Positions 28,801-43,800 are shown, numbered from the stretch's first letter. The stretch is 64,000 bases of DNA from Prostheceraeus crozeri (GCA_907163375.1 CAJQUW010008680.1:124001-188000), one strand, 5' to 3'. The notes: a model not told the origin generated them from the letters alone. Program-made: numbers and translations.

Positions 28801-31800
28801 ATGGAAGACAATATGCGAATGTACCAAACTTATGGTTCTACTGTAAAGTAGTAGTGGCTGTTTATACTGGCTTTTGTATTGAAGTTCAGTTTCAATTTCA
28901 ACAAACTATAATTATTTGAAGCAAGAATTCATGCACTAAGATTTCCTTGGTGAGTAGAAAGAGAAATTGATGCCTAATACAATTTGAGTTTTCTTTATCT
29001 GTTGTCTGATGACTTCTTATTTCAATTCTCGAACTAAAAGAAAAAGACAACTTAGAGTCAAAAACTTCTTCATCCTCCATTCAGGTCATTCTACATGTAA
29101 ACTAGAGTTTACCCTCGTCCTTTTGTATACTTCCTTTCTGTGAGACCTAGAAGAGAGTTATAATTCTAAAAAGAGTCTTCGCTTTTCAATGTGCAAGCAA
29201 CTTTTGCAATCTGTTTCAGAGGCGTTGGTCAATCAACATCGGGTTCTCCTGCGGTTCTCCTCTATAATTGAGAATATCGGGACTGCGCCATTTCTTCCGT
29301 TTTTGGAGAGGGATCAATGGCATTATCATACCTGTCATCGGTGAGTTAATCCTAGTTTTTGGCATCCGCTTCATAAAAGAGGATGAGTGCCGATCGCGAA
29401 GTAACGCAGTGAACGTCTATCCATGTCAGTCGCAAGAATTATTATTCAGATGTTAATACCATTAAAATGCAAAATGTCGGAACTCCAAAGGAATATGCTT
29501 CAAATTTGTTACATAATTAATATTATATTAAGTTGCTAATTTTCCTGTGGAATTGTGATAATGTGTGAAGATTCTGGAAGATACCTCTTCTCGTGAAATC
29601 TTTATACAGTTTCTGCTATTTTTCTTTAGATTCTGAAATGTTTTATCCTAATGCGGTCGTACGATGAATCTTGTGTATAATGCTTTGCTGAATTATGTAG
29701 CAATAATAACAGCGGTTGCGATTCGACTTCAGCAATTTTCAATTATAATAAATTACATAAGTAGTGATTAGTAGTTATTTTTGATGTACATTAAATAAAT
29801 GATTGAGTACCAACAATGTTTTGAAGCATTTTGCACCATTCGAACATTGCTGATTAAGATAATTCGCAATTCTCATTGCTCATTTTTTTACTGAAGCTTT
29901 AACGAGCAACTGAGACGTGGATGTTGACATTGTCAGACTTAGCTAAAGCGTCGAGAAATTTGTGATGACCTTCCCTCCGATGTCAAATGTAGGCCTACTC
30001 ATTGGACAAACCACTGTCTGACGGAGACCTTTAAATTTTCCAATAAGTAATCATTCACGATAATCCATCAGATATTTTTCAATCGAGCAATTACTTATGG
30101 CTGACAGATCATTCAACTCCAAAATAGCTTAAATTGACAATAGCCTTGCTGTTTAGTTTGATGTTGCCTTTATTACCAAAATATTCGTCTCGTCAGGCCA
30201 CTTCAAGGATAAATGGGAAATATTCACAAGGACTTGAAATTCAAAAAAAATGTTGATATGATCATCACCGTTGTGTGCTAAAACACAGATAAAGTTGTTT
30301 GTGTGATGTGCTCTTTTATTCTAATTAAATCTCTTCTGCTAGTTCTTTTACTACAATATTCTGTAGAATTATTCTTGCACTGCCGATGCAATATCATTTC
30401 CATTTCTGACTTGTTATCTTTACAATCCTGAGGCAACATTCTAGAAGCAAATTTCATGTTTGGGATTAGACATGGAGTAAGTAAGTGACAATTTGTTTTA
30501 AGTTTGATCCTTTAAAGCAGGGACGGGCAACCTTTTTATAGCGGGTCACAACATAGCTCCATAGACATTTTTTGGGCCATGATAAAAATATGAATATCTC
30601 CCCGGATTTGCTACTATCCATTAAACAGCGCAACAGTTCAAGCAGTGATATGAAGGTTGAAATTGCTTCATAGAAGCAGCAATGACGTGACGGCTTCATT
30701 AGCGACAGTAAGCCAACGTCAGATCATACATGTGTTTTCCTAATTTGCTCCATTGTTACGTAATTCATGCGTCCGCGTCCATAACGCCGGTTAATCTACC
30801 TAACATGGCTGCTCAACCGTGTCACAACCAGTCCGAATCTCATGCACCTCAGGTTTACTCGCAACGAATAGCCAACAATAGTCTGTGGATAAACGTCCAA
30901 ATGTGTGGAGCCAGAATTCCGGGGAATTTAATTCACAAATTAAGCACATGTCTGTAAGGCCAGACGCTGTGTCAATTGATAAAGAACCTGCGAGCCGGAG
31001 AGAACACTAACACGGGCCGGAGGTTGCATGCTTTAAGGCATCGTTGATTTTGTAGCTATTCATAAATTTAGACCTTCTTGACGATCTAAAAGTGATAATG
31101 TAGCACAATTGTAGAACTGACGGAGCAATTCGAAATAGATAAACCACAATTCATTCTTCTAGAGTTATAATGCAACTTCCAAATATTATAGTAAGTAGTT
31201 AAAATCTAATTTCTGATACTGATAAAAAGTAAAATCAAAGGTATCTAATTTCAGAAGAGCGAAGCATAAAACCAAAAGTTACCACTCATTTTTTCTGTCA
31301 GGCTGATCAATGAAGATTTATATAAAATTATATTTTCATATCTAAAAGGACTTAAAATGAATAGTGGTCCGAGAATGACATCAACATAATCAGGGGCGTA
31401 CATAGGATATGTTTTTTTTTGGGGGGGGAGGAATGTCGACCATTTATTTGTCATTTATCTTATATGCACATTCTATGTATTATTATATTATATATATTTC
31501 TTGAAGGAATTCGCTTTTCTTGCTGCATTCAGTCAGATGTCGGGTGATGGCGGATTGTGGAGGAACTTTGGACTTTGGTCTTGAATAAACCAATAAAAAT
31601 AAAATACCAATAAATGGTCTTTGGCGCCATCAAAATGGACATCGAGAATGCATATTTCCATCTAAAAGATGCCTTGCGACCAGACAGAAGGAGCACATTC
31701 CAAAATGGCTACTGATTTCAAATTCAAGACCAAAGTCAAAAGTTCCTCCACAATCTGCCATCACCCGACATCTGAGTCAGTGCAGCAAGAAAAGCGAGCT

Positions 31801-34800
31801 TCTTCAAGAAAAAGACCAGGGATTCAAAGTGTTCAAAAAGTCAGGACACATCCCACAGCTTCCCATCACCGAAAATATATATTTCTAATATCATTCATCA
31901 TGTAATGTAATATATATCAATATTGTAGTAATATATATATATATATATATATTTTGGATCACGACCACACAATGGTCGGTTGTAACTCAGGACCTCGGAA
32001 TCCTACCAGGACTCAGGGAGATCCAGAGTGCGTCTGAGGATGTAGGCACTACCGAGCAGGGCAGCCTTAAGTAATTATTAATAATTATTAAATAATTCCC
32101 TTGATAAAGCCTATGGCGAAAATTTGGGAGAACTACCTAATTGTTTTATTTGCGGAAGAAGGGCTAATAGGCCAACAATTAATTGATTTTAATTTCAAAA
32201 AAACACAACTTGATCCGTAATGGCCAAAATTTTGCTGACTTAATCAAAATTGATTACTATCAGACTTGTGTCAATTGCTCATGAAATGTAGTGGATTACA
32301 ATTGCAGGTTACTTGCTTAAAAATATAATTGATTATAATCACTAACAAGTAATTGCAATAATTGCGTAATTGTAATTGCAAGTACAACATAAGTCTCATT
32401 GCTTTTATCATTCTATTTTCTACTTCAACAATGGATTTTTGCATGGTATGTTATAACTTCAATATTTCGATGCCTCCATTGCATTGTTTTTGATAATGTA
32501 TGATCGGACCCTCTACGAAAACAAATCCTTGCTGAAATCGTATGGAAATTGAATTAACTTTTGACCAGACTGAGGAAACCTAAGCACTTCAGTAGTTGGA
32601 GAATTAAGTGCTGTACATTTTCCCTGGAAATAATGAAGAATGAAAGATTCTGATTGAATTTGTACTTCCCGATAACAGCACTTCCGTTAACTTGTCATCT
32701 TGTCCATGATTTAATTGTTAAATGACGCAACGCAACGGAGACATGTTGCTGCCATGGTCTACAACGCAGAACTTGACAAGTTACGCAATTTAAGTCTAGA
32801 AACTGCTTCTTCCGTTCTGTGAAATTCTTCAATCACGGTGTCGGATTTCATTTACTGAACTTTGAGACTTATCGCTCTCGAAATTTGTCTGACCAGTAAT
32901 CCCACCTGTGTAAGCAGGAGTGGAAGGATAATGGCATGCTGGTGACGTAAGACTGACCAGAGTCACTTTGGCGCCATCAATTGTCGGAAATTTGTCAAAA
33001 AAGGCTGACGCAATTGTCTTCAGAATTCTGCAGGTGCGATCTCATCGGAGCTTCTGTATGATGAGTGTCAGCATAGAGGGTGTCAGGTTTCATTTGAACC
33101 CCAGCAACCATTAATTTCTTGGTAAACTAACTGCTTGCTACTGAGAATTTTGGAAGGACAAAGAAAGGGTGCAGTTGTGAAAAGTCAAAGAAATAATTTG
33201 AGACGATTCAAATTCTTGAAATGTGATGAGAATATCTGTTTTTGTCTCTAACATGAACATTTTCGACGTAAAACTCGACGATAATGGATTTGCGAATGGG
33301 GATAAATAAGCTTGGGTTGTTTTAATTATCTAATTACAGGATTTTAATTTACTATAATTATACTCTATTAGGTCTAGATGTAGCAGGTTTTTGTGACCTA
33401 ATTGTTATCTATTTGATTAGTGCCTCTTGCAATTACGGATGGATAGACATTTATAAAATTTAGATATGCTGCCAACGGCGAATGCTTGACGTTGTGTAAA
33501 TAAAGATATTACTCTGCAACAAAAATGGCCCATATCTGCTAATCTATCAGGGATCTCCACCGTAAATACGTGATGTCACAGTGGCGATTCGAGGATTCAA
33601 CGACAATATTAAGCTTTTGACATCTTGCACAAATGATGTTGCAATCTTTTTTTCTGATAGTTTGCAGTGAGAACTTTCTAATAAAACATAAAATTCCAAA
33701 AGAGTTTTCCTCTTCTATAGCTTACAAATACTCATGTGAATATTCCAATAAATTACGATTGTATTCAATACAAAAGGAGCATGGCTGGATAGGCCTAATT
33801 CGCAAGTGAATTTTTGCTTTTTATGTCATCATTTTGCTCATTTGGTTGTTAGTTAATGATTTTGCAAATCCTAAAGAGGATCCCTCACCCTTAGATGTAC
33901 CTCCCAAAAAAAGGTCGAAGTCGGAGTGAGTCATTTTCACATCATCGATTCAAATAATGTCCGCGGACCACTTTAGATATGAGAAGCGGTGGCGGGCCAC
34001 CCAGTATGTCGCGGCGGGCCTCGAATAGAAAAGACAAAATAGAGAAAACGTGAAATAGAGACGACAACTTGAAGTGTAGCGATGTCAGCAGCTTGATCTG
34101 ACTTTATCTGTTCGACGCATTAATGTTCCTCGCGTGTGCATTGCTATCTTTCCATCTTCGTCTCATCTAGTGCTATTTGAAATCATAGTTTGAAATCTTC
34201 CCACGACCACCACCTTGCCACACCTTTTCTAAGTTAAACATATTAATGGAAATGATGTAGTCTGGGTCATTATCACTTCAAGAGTTGTCGTGACATGACT
34301 TTGTTGACCGGTTCTATCTGCTCAGACTATGAAGTCAGGCGAAGTTGGATAAAGCTGCTGACATTGCTACACTTCACGTTTTCGTCTCTCATACTCAAAT
34401 ATACTCAAAGAGGCCACGTGTCTCTAAAGTTTTGTGGCAATTGATTCATTTTACGGTTTTTAAACACATTTGAAAATGTTGGAGGTAGCCCACAGGTGCA
34501 ATGTGGTGTCCTGGATGTTATAAATAAAAGATGAATCTTATCAAATTTACTAAGCTCTCGGTTGTTGCAAAATGTATGACTTTCAGTTATGCTCAATTGC
34601 TCATAGGCATGTCAAGTTATCAGTTTCAAGAATAGGTAAGTTTATCATAATTGGTCCATCCATTTTCTAACAAGCTTCAAAGTTGCTTTTATTTTTACTT
34701 CCAATCCCCTCGTAAGGTAATGAGTTATGATTCATCGTTTGTTCTGAGATCAGCTTGGATTCGAATTGTGCAGATCATTTCCACGCACACACAGCTGCAC

Positions 34801-37800
34801 AACGAAGAGACTTAATTGTTGCAAAGCCGACTGCCTGGCGTCAATCACTCGTCCAATAAGTAGATCGAGTATACATGATGATTGTCAGTCATTATTACAG
34901 ATAATAAAGTTATCATGCAAAAGGATTGAATGATCACTATTAACATTAAATTGGTTAATAAGTATGGCGTGGGCCTGGCCCTTTTGTCTTCATCTGAGTG
35001 TCTCACCATCACCTTTCACCATCAGCTTCAAGAATATGTACATGTAAGTTTTATCAAGATCGGTCCATCCATTCACTGGCAAACTTAAAATTTATATTAT
35101 TCCCAATTCCCATACTAAGCCATTTGGTGAATCACTATGCACCTCGGTTGAGATCAGAAGATTTCGAATCTATGATCTACACTCGAATATTTGTCTTCAC
35201 CTGTTCACAAATTTTGCAATCTCTTCAAGACAATATATTTAGCAACTCATTCAATGGCACCAGAAGACGGGAGCAGTTATGACATGATCAGCTGTTATAT
35301 GATCATGTGGCGTAATAAACTTCCAATCACAAATTATTTCATTTGATTAGCAGACCACACTGCTTCCTAAACCAAGTGTCTCGGCTGGCTAAGTTAAGTA
35401 ATTAATTAATTATGAGCTTGCGATTGAGAATAAACAAGAGATGAACATTTCGAGTTGTGCAATGATTAAGGCCTGCAGGTAAATTACTATTTTCATTAGC
35501 TTGCATGTTAAAATTTGTGGGAATCGGTTGAGTTTGACGGTTCCTGGATAGACGTTATTATTTTGAATTAATTTCTTTAAAAGAGAAGCCTGATTGTCAA
35601 TTTTTATTGACAACCGGGCAAACGGATGGTATAAAATATTCAAAATTTCACAATACACTCAAAAAATCTATTTCATGCATTGATATTCGGATTCATCCTG
35701 AAAATGTCTTGACCCATTGGGAAACCACCGTCCCATGGGTCCAAGTTCTCATCACAGACCCAGGGCCCCCATCCCATTGGCCATCTATGCTACATATACC
35801 GGTACTTAATTGGATAGCTTTTCTAAAATTTTGTATTGACGTAGGCCACAGAAAGTCTTGTTAATAAAACAATGTACGAAAATAGCCGCTAATACATATT
35901 AACTATATAATTATAATTATAGGATTTAATTATATCGAGAAAAATTGCCTTTGAATTAAAGTGCATTGCTTATCATTGAAGTCTTCTAAGACATATAGGC
36001 TACAGGTCACAAAATTTGAACCGGTCATATGTCTGGCTTATTTGCATAAATGGGAAACAGCTTTGCAATGAACTTTGTTCTTCGTCTACAGAAAGATTTT
36101 ATACGTTTCAATCAGTCATAACAGGAAGTTATATAAAGAGAGAAAAACAAAAGGAAAAAAATTGCTGAAGATGTTGGAAGAGCAGGCTAATTATTGATGA
36201 ATTTTTCTGCATTCTGATTTTTGGTGATGTGAACAGGATATTCGAATAATCTGTACTCTGGAAATGAATTGGGAAAGTATTCTGACTTGCACAAGATCAT
36301 CTCAGACACGATTGATGGAATATTGACTGAAAGAATTTCATTCACGTTTCATTTACTTACTCTTGAGTTGCATGCATTTCCGTCTTATCTAAAGTTACCT
36401 CTTGAAATAAAAGGAAACTTTTAAAGAATTTACGATTTATTTTCAAAACTTTACAATATTGGTAAAAGAAATTCTATTCCACAATTAGAATTTGCTAGAA
36501 TTCGAATTCACAAACATTGTTGCCAGGATTGAGTCATGAGCAACCTTGAAATCACGTCAGATGACCATGAGCTTAAAATTTTAGCAGATGACAGTCACAC
36601 TTCAGATGTATATATACGTGAAATTTTTAATGCACTCAGTAATTCTGTTATGTGATTTCAGAATTCCATTATTAGAATGCTAAGCACTTCAAAATTTACG
36701 GCAATTTGTAGATAATTCATTCTGACTATTGGCAGCATGGATTGATATCAAAATTTAGGCCGATAAAGATCAGAATGACAGAAGTCACTCAGATTTATCA
36801 AACATAATTGAATTGGTTTTAACAGAAAGCTGAATGTTGCATCGAAAAGCTCAATTTCGTAGACGAGAAATATGGGAGGCAATTTTCAGTTGATTTTCCG
36901 CTTTCATTTCGTTTAGAAAGACATCGCTTGTCAAATGGTAGTGCTAATACATCAATTCTGCTGCCGTTAGTCTGAGCGTTCGCCCCCACAAGCATGAGAA
37001 GCAGAATTTCACTGAACTACGTCATTTGCTGCAATATTGTTGACTGACAAATCTCTCGAGTCTTCGACATGAAAACTTGACATTAAAAGTAAAATGAAAC
37101 GATTGAAATCGGTTACGAATATGAAAGGGTGAGTTGGAAACGAAACCAATGACAAATGTCTTGAACTGTGCCATGTCAATGGTCATTTGACGTGACGAAA
37201 GACGAAATTATTTGGATAAATGATTTATAGTCAATCCCATCTCGAATATTTTACTTGCATGAGATTTACCGAATTTCATCGAATAGAACATGCGTTCTGT
37301 TGAAGAAGTATTTACAGTTTATTTTCAATTTACAAACTTTTCTTCTTCTTCTTGATCACAACTTTTCGAAGTGAAATTGACTGCACGCTCATGATAAAGT
37401 TTCTTGTTTCTTTGTCGTTCATGTGTCTCTTGTATGTATTTCGAAGGTATTTAGAAATCAACAGTTATTGCCTGCATTACGGACGTACTCTAGCGTCCGT
37501 TTTATCCGACTTCACAGGGTTGGAGTTGGACGATTTCTTCAAGTATATGCAACGCTGACGTCATTCGGATCGAGACCATTTTGCCTGTTGACGTCATCCA
37601 GTTTGAGACCATTCTGCTTGTTGACGTCATCCAGTCTGAGACCATTCTGCCTGTTGACGTCATCCAATTTGAGACGATTCTGCCTGTCGACGTCATCCAG
37701 TTTGAGAGCCTTCCTTCCTGTTGACGTCATCCAGTTTGAGACCATTCTGCCTGTTGACGATAACTGACGTCATTCAGTTCGAGACCGCTCTGCCTGTTGA

Positions 37801-40800
37801 CGATAACTGACGTCATTCAGTTTGAGACGATTCTACCTGTCGACGATCGTTGACGTCATCCAGTTTGAGATCATTCGGAGCCGATGTTTTTATTAAAGGT
37901 AACTTGTCTCCTGCTAAGTAGATATTGGCCGCTGTAGCTCCCATCCCACCTTGCACTGAGCCATCATATCAGTTTTCGATGTCATGACGACCGCGGTCAC
38001 TCAATTTTTCCATGGCAGCTTCTCATTCTCGCTTAACTCGTCTTGTCATTTTAGGGTAGAAAGAAACTTTGTTTCTATTACTGAGATTCTCGCTCGCACG
38101 GTGGATATTGACGACAATGCTGAAAGGATTTTCTTTTCCAATTGTCGACGTTTGAGTCGATGTCTATCAGGATTCTGTTTGCTTCAGCTCTCCATGTGCT
38201 AGTTCTCTTAATTCGTTTATTCGGGATATCGCTTTCTATCATTTTCTTCATTTGATCAACGTCTGGCATCCTTTTCATCTTTTCAATTCGTTCGGTAGCA
38301 GCAACTTGAAATCTAACTTGCAGAGGAACCAGGGGCCTGTTTCATAAAATTAAGCAGTCTGATATGTATCAGTAGCATTTTCAGCAGTGAAATATAAAGC
38401 ACTGCTTTAGATTGCATTTCATAAAAATTAATTTTCCGACTGAAGATTAAGCAGTCTAAATTAATCAGTGATACATATAGCGTTTCATAAAGATTTCGGA
38501 CTGATGAAAACACTGATATATATCAGTGTGATTGAGTGATTAAAACAATTGTGGATAATTCTTCGTAAATAAAATAATTTTTGACAGCATAGAGTAAATA
38601 TGTAGGTAGAGTGTCGACTTAAAAAAGTATTTGTATACAGTGAAAATTTTTATATGAAAAGATTCAGTTTTTTTCGGAGATTACGTTCCTGCGGTCCAAA
38701 ACATTATTTGAGCAGCTTTGAAAAACCTCTATATTTGCCAATTTAATTACTACCGACATGACTTCCCGTTGTAAGAAGTATGAAGCAAGTTGGATATCAA
38801 AAGGAATGAATATTCGCTAACAAGCATCGCAACTAAGCGGAAATTGTGCTGATGATCAAGAAAATGTGATGAACGGCATTATAATGGAAGTCTTCATAAA
38901 AAGTTGAGATTTTATTGTGCTGTCGTGGCTGAAATTTCATAATTTTGATTCAATTTTCATCGGCATGAATTTATGATTGAGTAAATTCATGTTTCACTTC
39001 TTGAATCTGAATGGTGATGTGCACCCACTTACATCTTTCAAAGGTAATGAAAATCATTGTCTTTGATTCTGTTATTTTGCTCTACCTTACTGCTTTACCT
39101 CTTATTTTGGCTTGAGATAAGATCGCGCTTAAAAAGATTCTCTTGTGGTTCAGCATGAAAGCAATGGGGTCATCGAGTTGCTAATTTAACAAACATTACC
39201 GCTCCGAGGCTGTCATGACACGGACAATCTGTAAAGTAATCTCATTTCCATCTGCTTTATACTGTCATAATCAGTCAATTCCGTTGTAATTTCTTCAAAC
39301 TGCACAAATGCGCATATCTCACATTTGGAGACAATTCCAACTGTATTCACCTCGAGTTCATTTAATAAAATCGAAAGTGTATATACATTGGAGATTTGAT
39401 AAATGCGGAGTCTCCACTCTACTTAATATACCTACTCTATGTTTGACAGTAATTGAAATAATAATTAGAGAAGTCAATCTGAGGCAAATGGTGGAATATT
39501 TGAGAATCTTTTTTTCTAGCTGTCATCGATGTATAAAGTCAATACCTCAACGTCTTTTAATATTGAAATGATTTCATGACATGCCGTACCTCATTACACG
39601 AAAGAAATCGAAGCCCTCAAAGCAACCCTTTATAATTTTGCTGTTACCGGACGTTTTATCGTCACAACATTGCCACTTTTCAAAGGAAGAATTTTTCAAT
39701 AAACAATTCTGACAAATAGTTTGTTACTGACAGTAAAATTGAAAATCAAAAGCCGTTTTCCCATTTTTAAGTTGTATTTGCAATCATTTCTCCGATATTT
39801 TAAGTTTCTATAACTTTCTCGATGATCATTCACAGATTTATCAACCTCAAGGTGTTGATAGAAATTTTCACATTTCCATCAGTGAATTTCCATATTTTCA
39901 ATTTTCGCGCGCTACTGATACTTCTTTGTGAAACGCAATTCTTTTCCAGACTGCTTAAAATACTGATTTTAAGCAGTGTGGGACTGATATAAATCACTGC
40001 TTAATATTTGGTTTTGTGAAACGCTGTTAATTTCGACTGCTTTCAATCACTGATTTCAATCAGTGCTTTATATTTATTTTATGAATCGCAGAAAACTTTT
40101 CACACTGATAAAACCACTGATATAAAGCACTGATTTATTTTATGAAACAGGCCCCAGATCTGCCTCAAGCAGCAATGACTCGATCTCTATAGTTCTTGCA
40201 CATCCAGTCTTGTAATCAGGGCCGACCAAAAATGCTTAATGCATAAAATGCATATTTCAGCTTTAATTTCATAAAAATGCATATCATGAAAATAAGTGCT
40301 TTTAAATACATATGTAGATGATTTCTTGAAAAAACAGGAGTCATCATGAACAAATTGTGTCTCGTTTCCTGTGTTGACACCTATCTTCTCCTTTCTATCT
40401 TTTTCATACAGAAAGCTTCATGCCGCTTCATACATGTTGAAAGCGGTTAGAGCAATGGTAGTTTTATGCCGAAGATGATACACGTGATTTGTTTGGCGCA
40501 CAACCTCCACGGAGTTGCTGATATGGTGATTGGACTATATCCAAAAGTCAATGAGCTGATATCATTGACCAAGGTGTTTAGAAAAGCACCTTCACGTTGT
40601 CGCAAGCTGGAAGAAATTCACATGTCACTGCCACCCTCTCCGATAACCACCCGTTGAGGCACATGGATAGAAGCAGTGGAATACCACCTCATTAATTATC
40701 AGACCCTGAAAAAAGTGATTGCTGACTTGGAGGATGATTGTCCTGCAATCGTTAACCTGAAAGAGCCAATCGGAAAATCGGACACCGAGATTGCAAGAGG

Positions 40801-43800
40801 TATCGTAGACATTTCCTCTAAATATGGCTCTATTCCTCGTTGTCTGAAGCAGCTTCAAGACCGAAAGTGCAATCCGTCTCAAGCCAAACAACTGATCGAT
40901 GGCATCAGCGATGACTTTGATGCGTATGTAAAGACTAAGCTGAAGCATGTTCTTCAAAGGAACACAGGATTCAAGAAGCTGGTTGAGAGGGACTTTGAAG
41001 GATATTCATTGGAAGAACAATTGCTACTGTCGCAATCTCCGGTTACCTCTTTTGATGTTAAGACTTTTTTCAGAATACAAGGCATTTATGAGGAGCAATC
41101 GTACTAGTATGACTAAGGAAAACATCCGCATGCATTGTGTATTAGGAATGAACTCAAAGCGCTGACAGATTATTCACCATTTATGCATACATAGGCCTAC
41201 ATTTCTTACTATATTGCAGTTATTTCTATGATCAGAATGTTTATCCATTCTAATTACAGTTTTCATTGCATAAAATTACTTTTTAAGCGCATTTTATGCG
41301 CATAAAACGATCACTTGTTAATGCATATTTGGTCGGCCCTGCTTATAATACACACCGCTCGATTCTGAAACCTCCTCAAGCTCGTCACTGTCAACCAACA
41401 GGTTGGCAGGCAGAAAACGTTCAATAATTTCTCATAATTGCTGCGATAGCCCTTCAATGTGGAACATGCCTCTTGTAAACTGCCACTTGCACCATTGTAT
41501 TTACTATCGACCCAGAGAACACGTTGGATGCATTGTATCGAATCTTGGTCAACCTGTTTTATATTTATAGCAAAAGAAAATTTTTCTGATGACTCGACCT
41601 CACTAGCATCAACTTTTCGATTTATCAACCGCATCCACTGCAGTCTAATTGTCCAATTCTAGTCTATGTATAATAAAATCTACCTCACTGATAATGATAA
41701 GAGAGGAATTCGCTCTGCACATGGGCGTGCATGTGTGGAAGCTGGAAGTGATGTGACCTAGATATGAGACAAATTAAGCACAAATAGAGGCCAACAGTAA
41801 CATTTTCTCTTCGAGACAGCAATTCTTCTGACTAGGATTCGAATACAAGTCGGCTAGAAAGCTAAACAGGTGTTCGATTCGCACGGCCAGAGCGGCGATC
41901 TTGTGCTGGAATGTCAGGCGAGGTGCGGTGTAGAAGATGGGGTGCTAGCTTCCATTTGAACTTACCGTAATTTGTGTCATATCTCTACTAATCATCGCAA
42001 ACCTAGCTAAAACTGTTCACCGAAGGTTGAACGTATAATTCACATTTTAACGTTCGGAGATTCGGTTTATTTCATGTATTCTTGAATCATCCGGTTTATT
42101 TCATGTATTCTTTAATCATCCAGTTTATTTCATGTATTCATGAATCATTCGGTTTATTTCATGTATTCATGAATCATTCGGTTTATTTCATGTATTCTTT
42201 AATCATCCAGTTTATTTCATGTGTTCATGAATCATCCTGTTCATTTCATGTATTCATGAATCATCTGGTTAATTTCATGTATTCTTGAATCATCCTGTTA
42301 ATTTCATATAGGCTAATTATGAATCACTCTGTAAATTTCATGTATTCATGAATCATCAGATCAACTTAAAGTATAAATGAATCATTCATTTGCTGCAAAT
42401 TTCACTTTCTGGATCTTGTGATCACACGACTATTGAAAATATGATCAAATAAGAATTGAGATCACTTTGTATTTTGTACCTATTTGCACATATAATGTAT
42501 TTGATATGATTCTCAACTTAATTGAAATGAAGCCAAAGATTTTTGGATTTTTTCAATTTTGTAAAAAAGTTTGACAACATGCGAAATGTGCTAATAAAGA
42601 ATTTTGCTTCTTTTTGCTTAGTAAAAGGAATTCTTTGACTAATTACCTCCACCCCCAACGTTATTTCATTCATCAACACATCAATAGTTCGTCATTGTCT
42701 CTGCTCAAAGTAAATTCAAAAAAGCGTTTATACTGGAACCGAACCGCACGGGTATAATGATAATTGCGTATGATTCAGTCGGCGAATGCCTGTTGATGAT
42801 TCCTGACTACACAATTGGCTAGTCAGGTCTGTTCTCATTTTTAGACTGAGGATTCAATTCAATGTTGAATATTTTCTTTACATTGAGAAATTCGCATTAT
42901 AGGAATTCAAAAACTCAATTAGAGCATGATTCTTGAACAAGATTTTGAATAAACGTCATGACACTTCATCGCTTCTGATGGAAAAAATAATGAAAAACGT
43001 CAACTTCCTCCCCCTTAACTTTGCCGAAGACATTCCTGATGAGAATTCTTGGGATGTAAATAAGCCTTATCCGTCATTTATGCCTCCCTGCCATCTGCTC
43101 CCACCGACGTGCAAATATTTCATTCGAAATTGAAAATTAAAATCATTTTTAGAGAAATATGGAACGAATATTTAATTTCAGGCAATTCTGTTTCGAGATT
43201 ACTCAGTCTTTTCCTCAGCAGAGAAAGGAAATCCCCACAGTGAGGAAGTATGTGCGCCAATGCGTCTGTAAAGTCAATAAATTTGCAAAATCTGATTGGA
43301 ATGAATACATTTCTGACAGGAAGATACGAATCTAAGTTACCGATTAAGATTATCTTGGAGACAAATGTGAGAGTCATAGAGATCATTTCTCCATTGGCGC
43401 AGAATATTAGAGGTCTCTAGAGAGGTCAAAATTCGTCGATGGAGAATTGGGATTTAACTCAGGGAAATTTGTGATTACGAGATAGCGACATTGGATGTTC
43501 AGAGATGGCATGGCGCTTATGCGAACATTTATTTAACAACCCTGTTTGTGTCAGAGAGCGTAAATAACGAGAGGCGACACTCAGATAATTCCGCACCGCA
43601 GGCGGGCTCCTTCACTGACTACTGTTTGTTTACACTTCCTACCTCGATTTGTCAGCGATCAGAGATAATACGTGTATCTGGTCAGCGACCAACTTTGCAA
43701 CACATGTTGGAATGTTAGATAATCAATCAAATGAGAGTTGAGAACATATGGTTGAGAATAACTTTGCCTACGTTATTCGCCCATCTCATTCACAGTTTAC

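Noticed and set aside
29268-29456. 62-residue plus-strand ORF
   Set aside because: It overlaps the LOXL exon in a different frame and has no family resemblance. The exon frame is fixed by phase and by CHR/HYHSM continuity.
31620-31905. Reverse transcriptase of a DIRS or LTR element
   Set aside because: Only a short DIENAYFHL-like piece is suggestive and the following residues do not fit; kept as a check under a finding only.
37423-37767. Repetitive 114-residue ORF and its minus-strand partners
   Set aside because: They are translations of the 33-bp minisatellite; 33 is a multiple of three, so any open unit stays open.
42082-42288. 68-residue ORF of MNHPVYFMYS-type repeats
   Set aside because: Product of the 29-bp minisatellite, with no gene signals.
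43491-43718. 75-residue ORF at the P-element left end
   Set aside because: It spans the target duplication and the TIR and is not conserved coding sequence.
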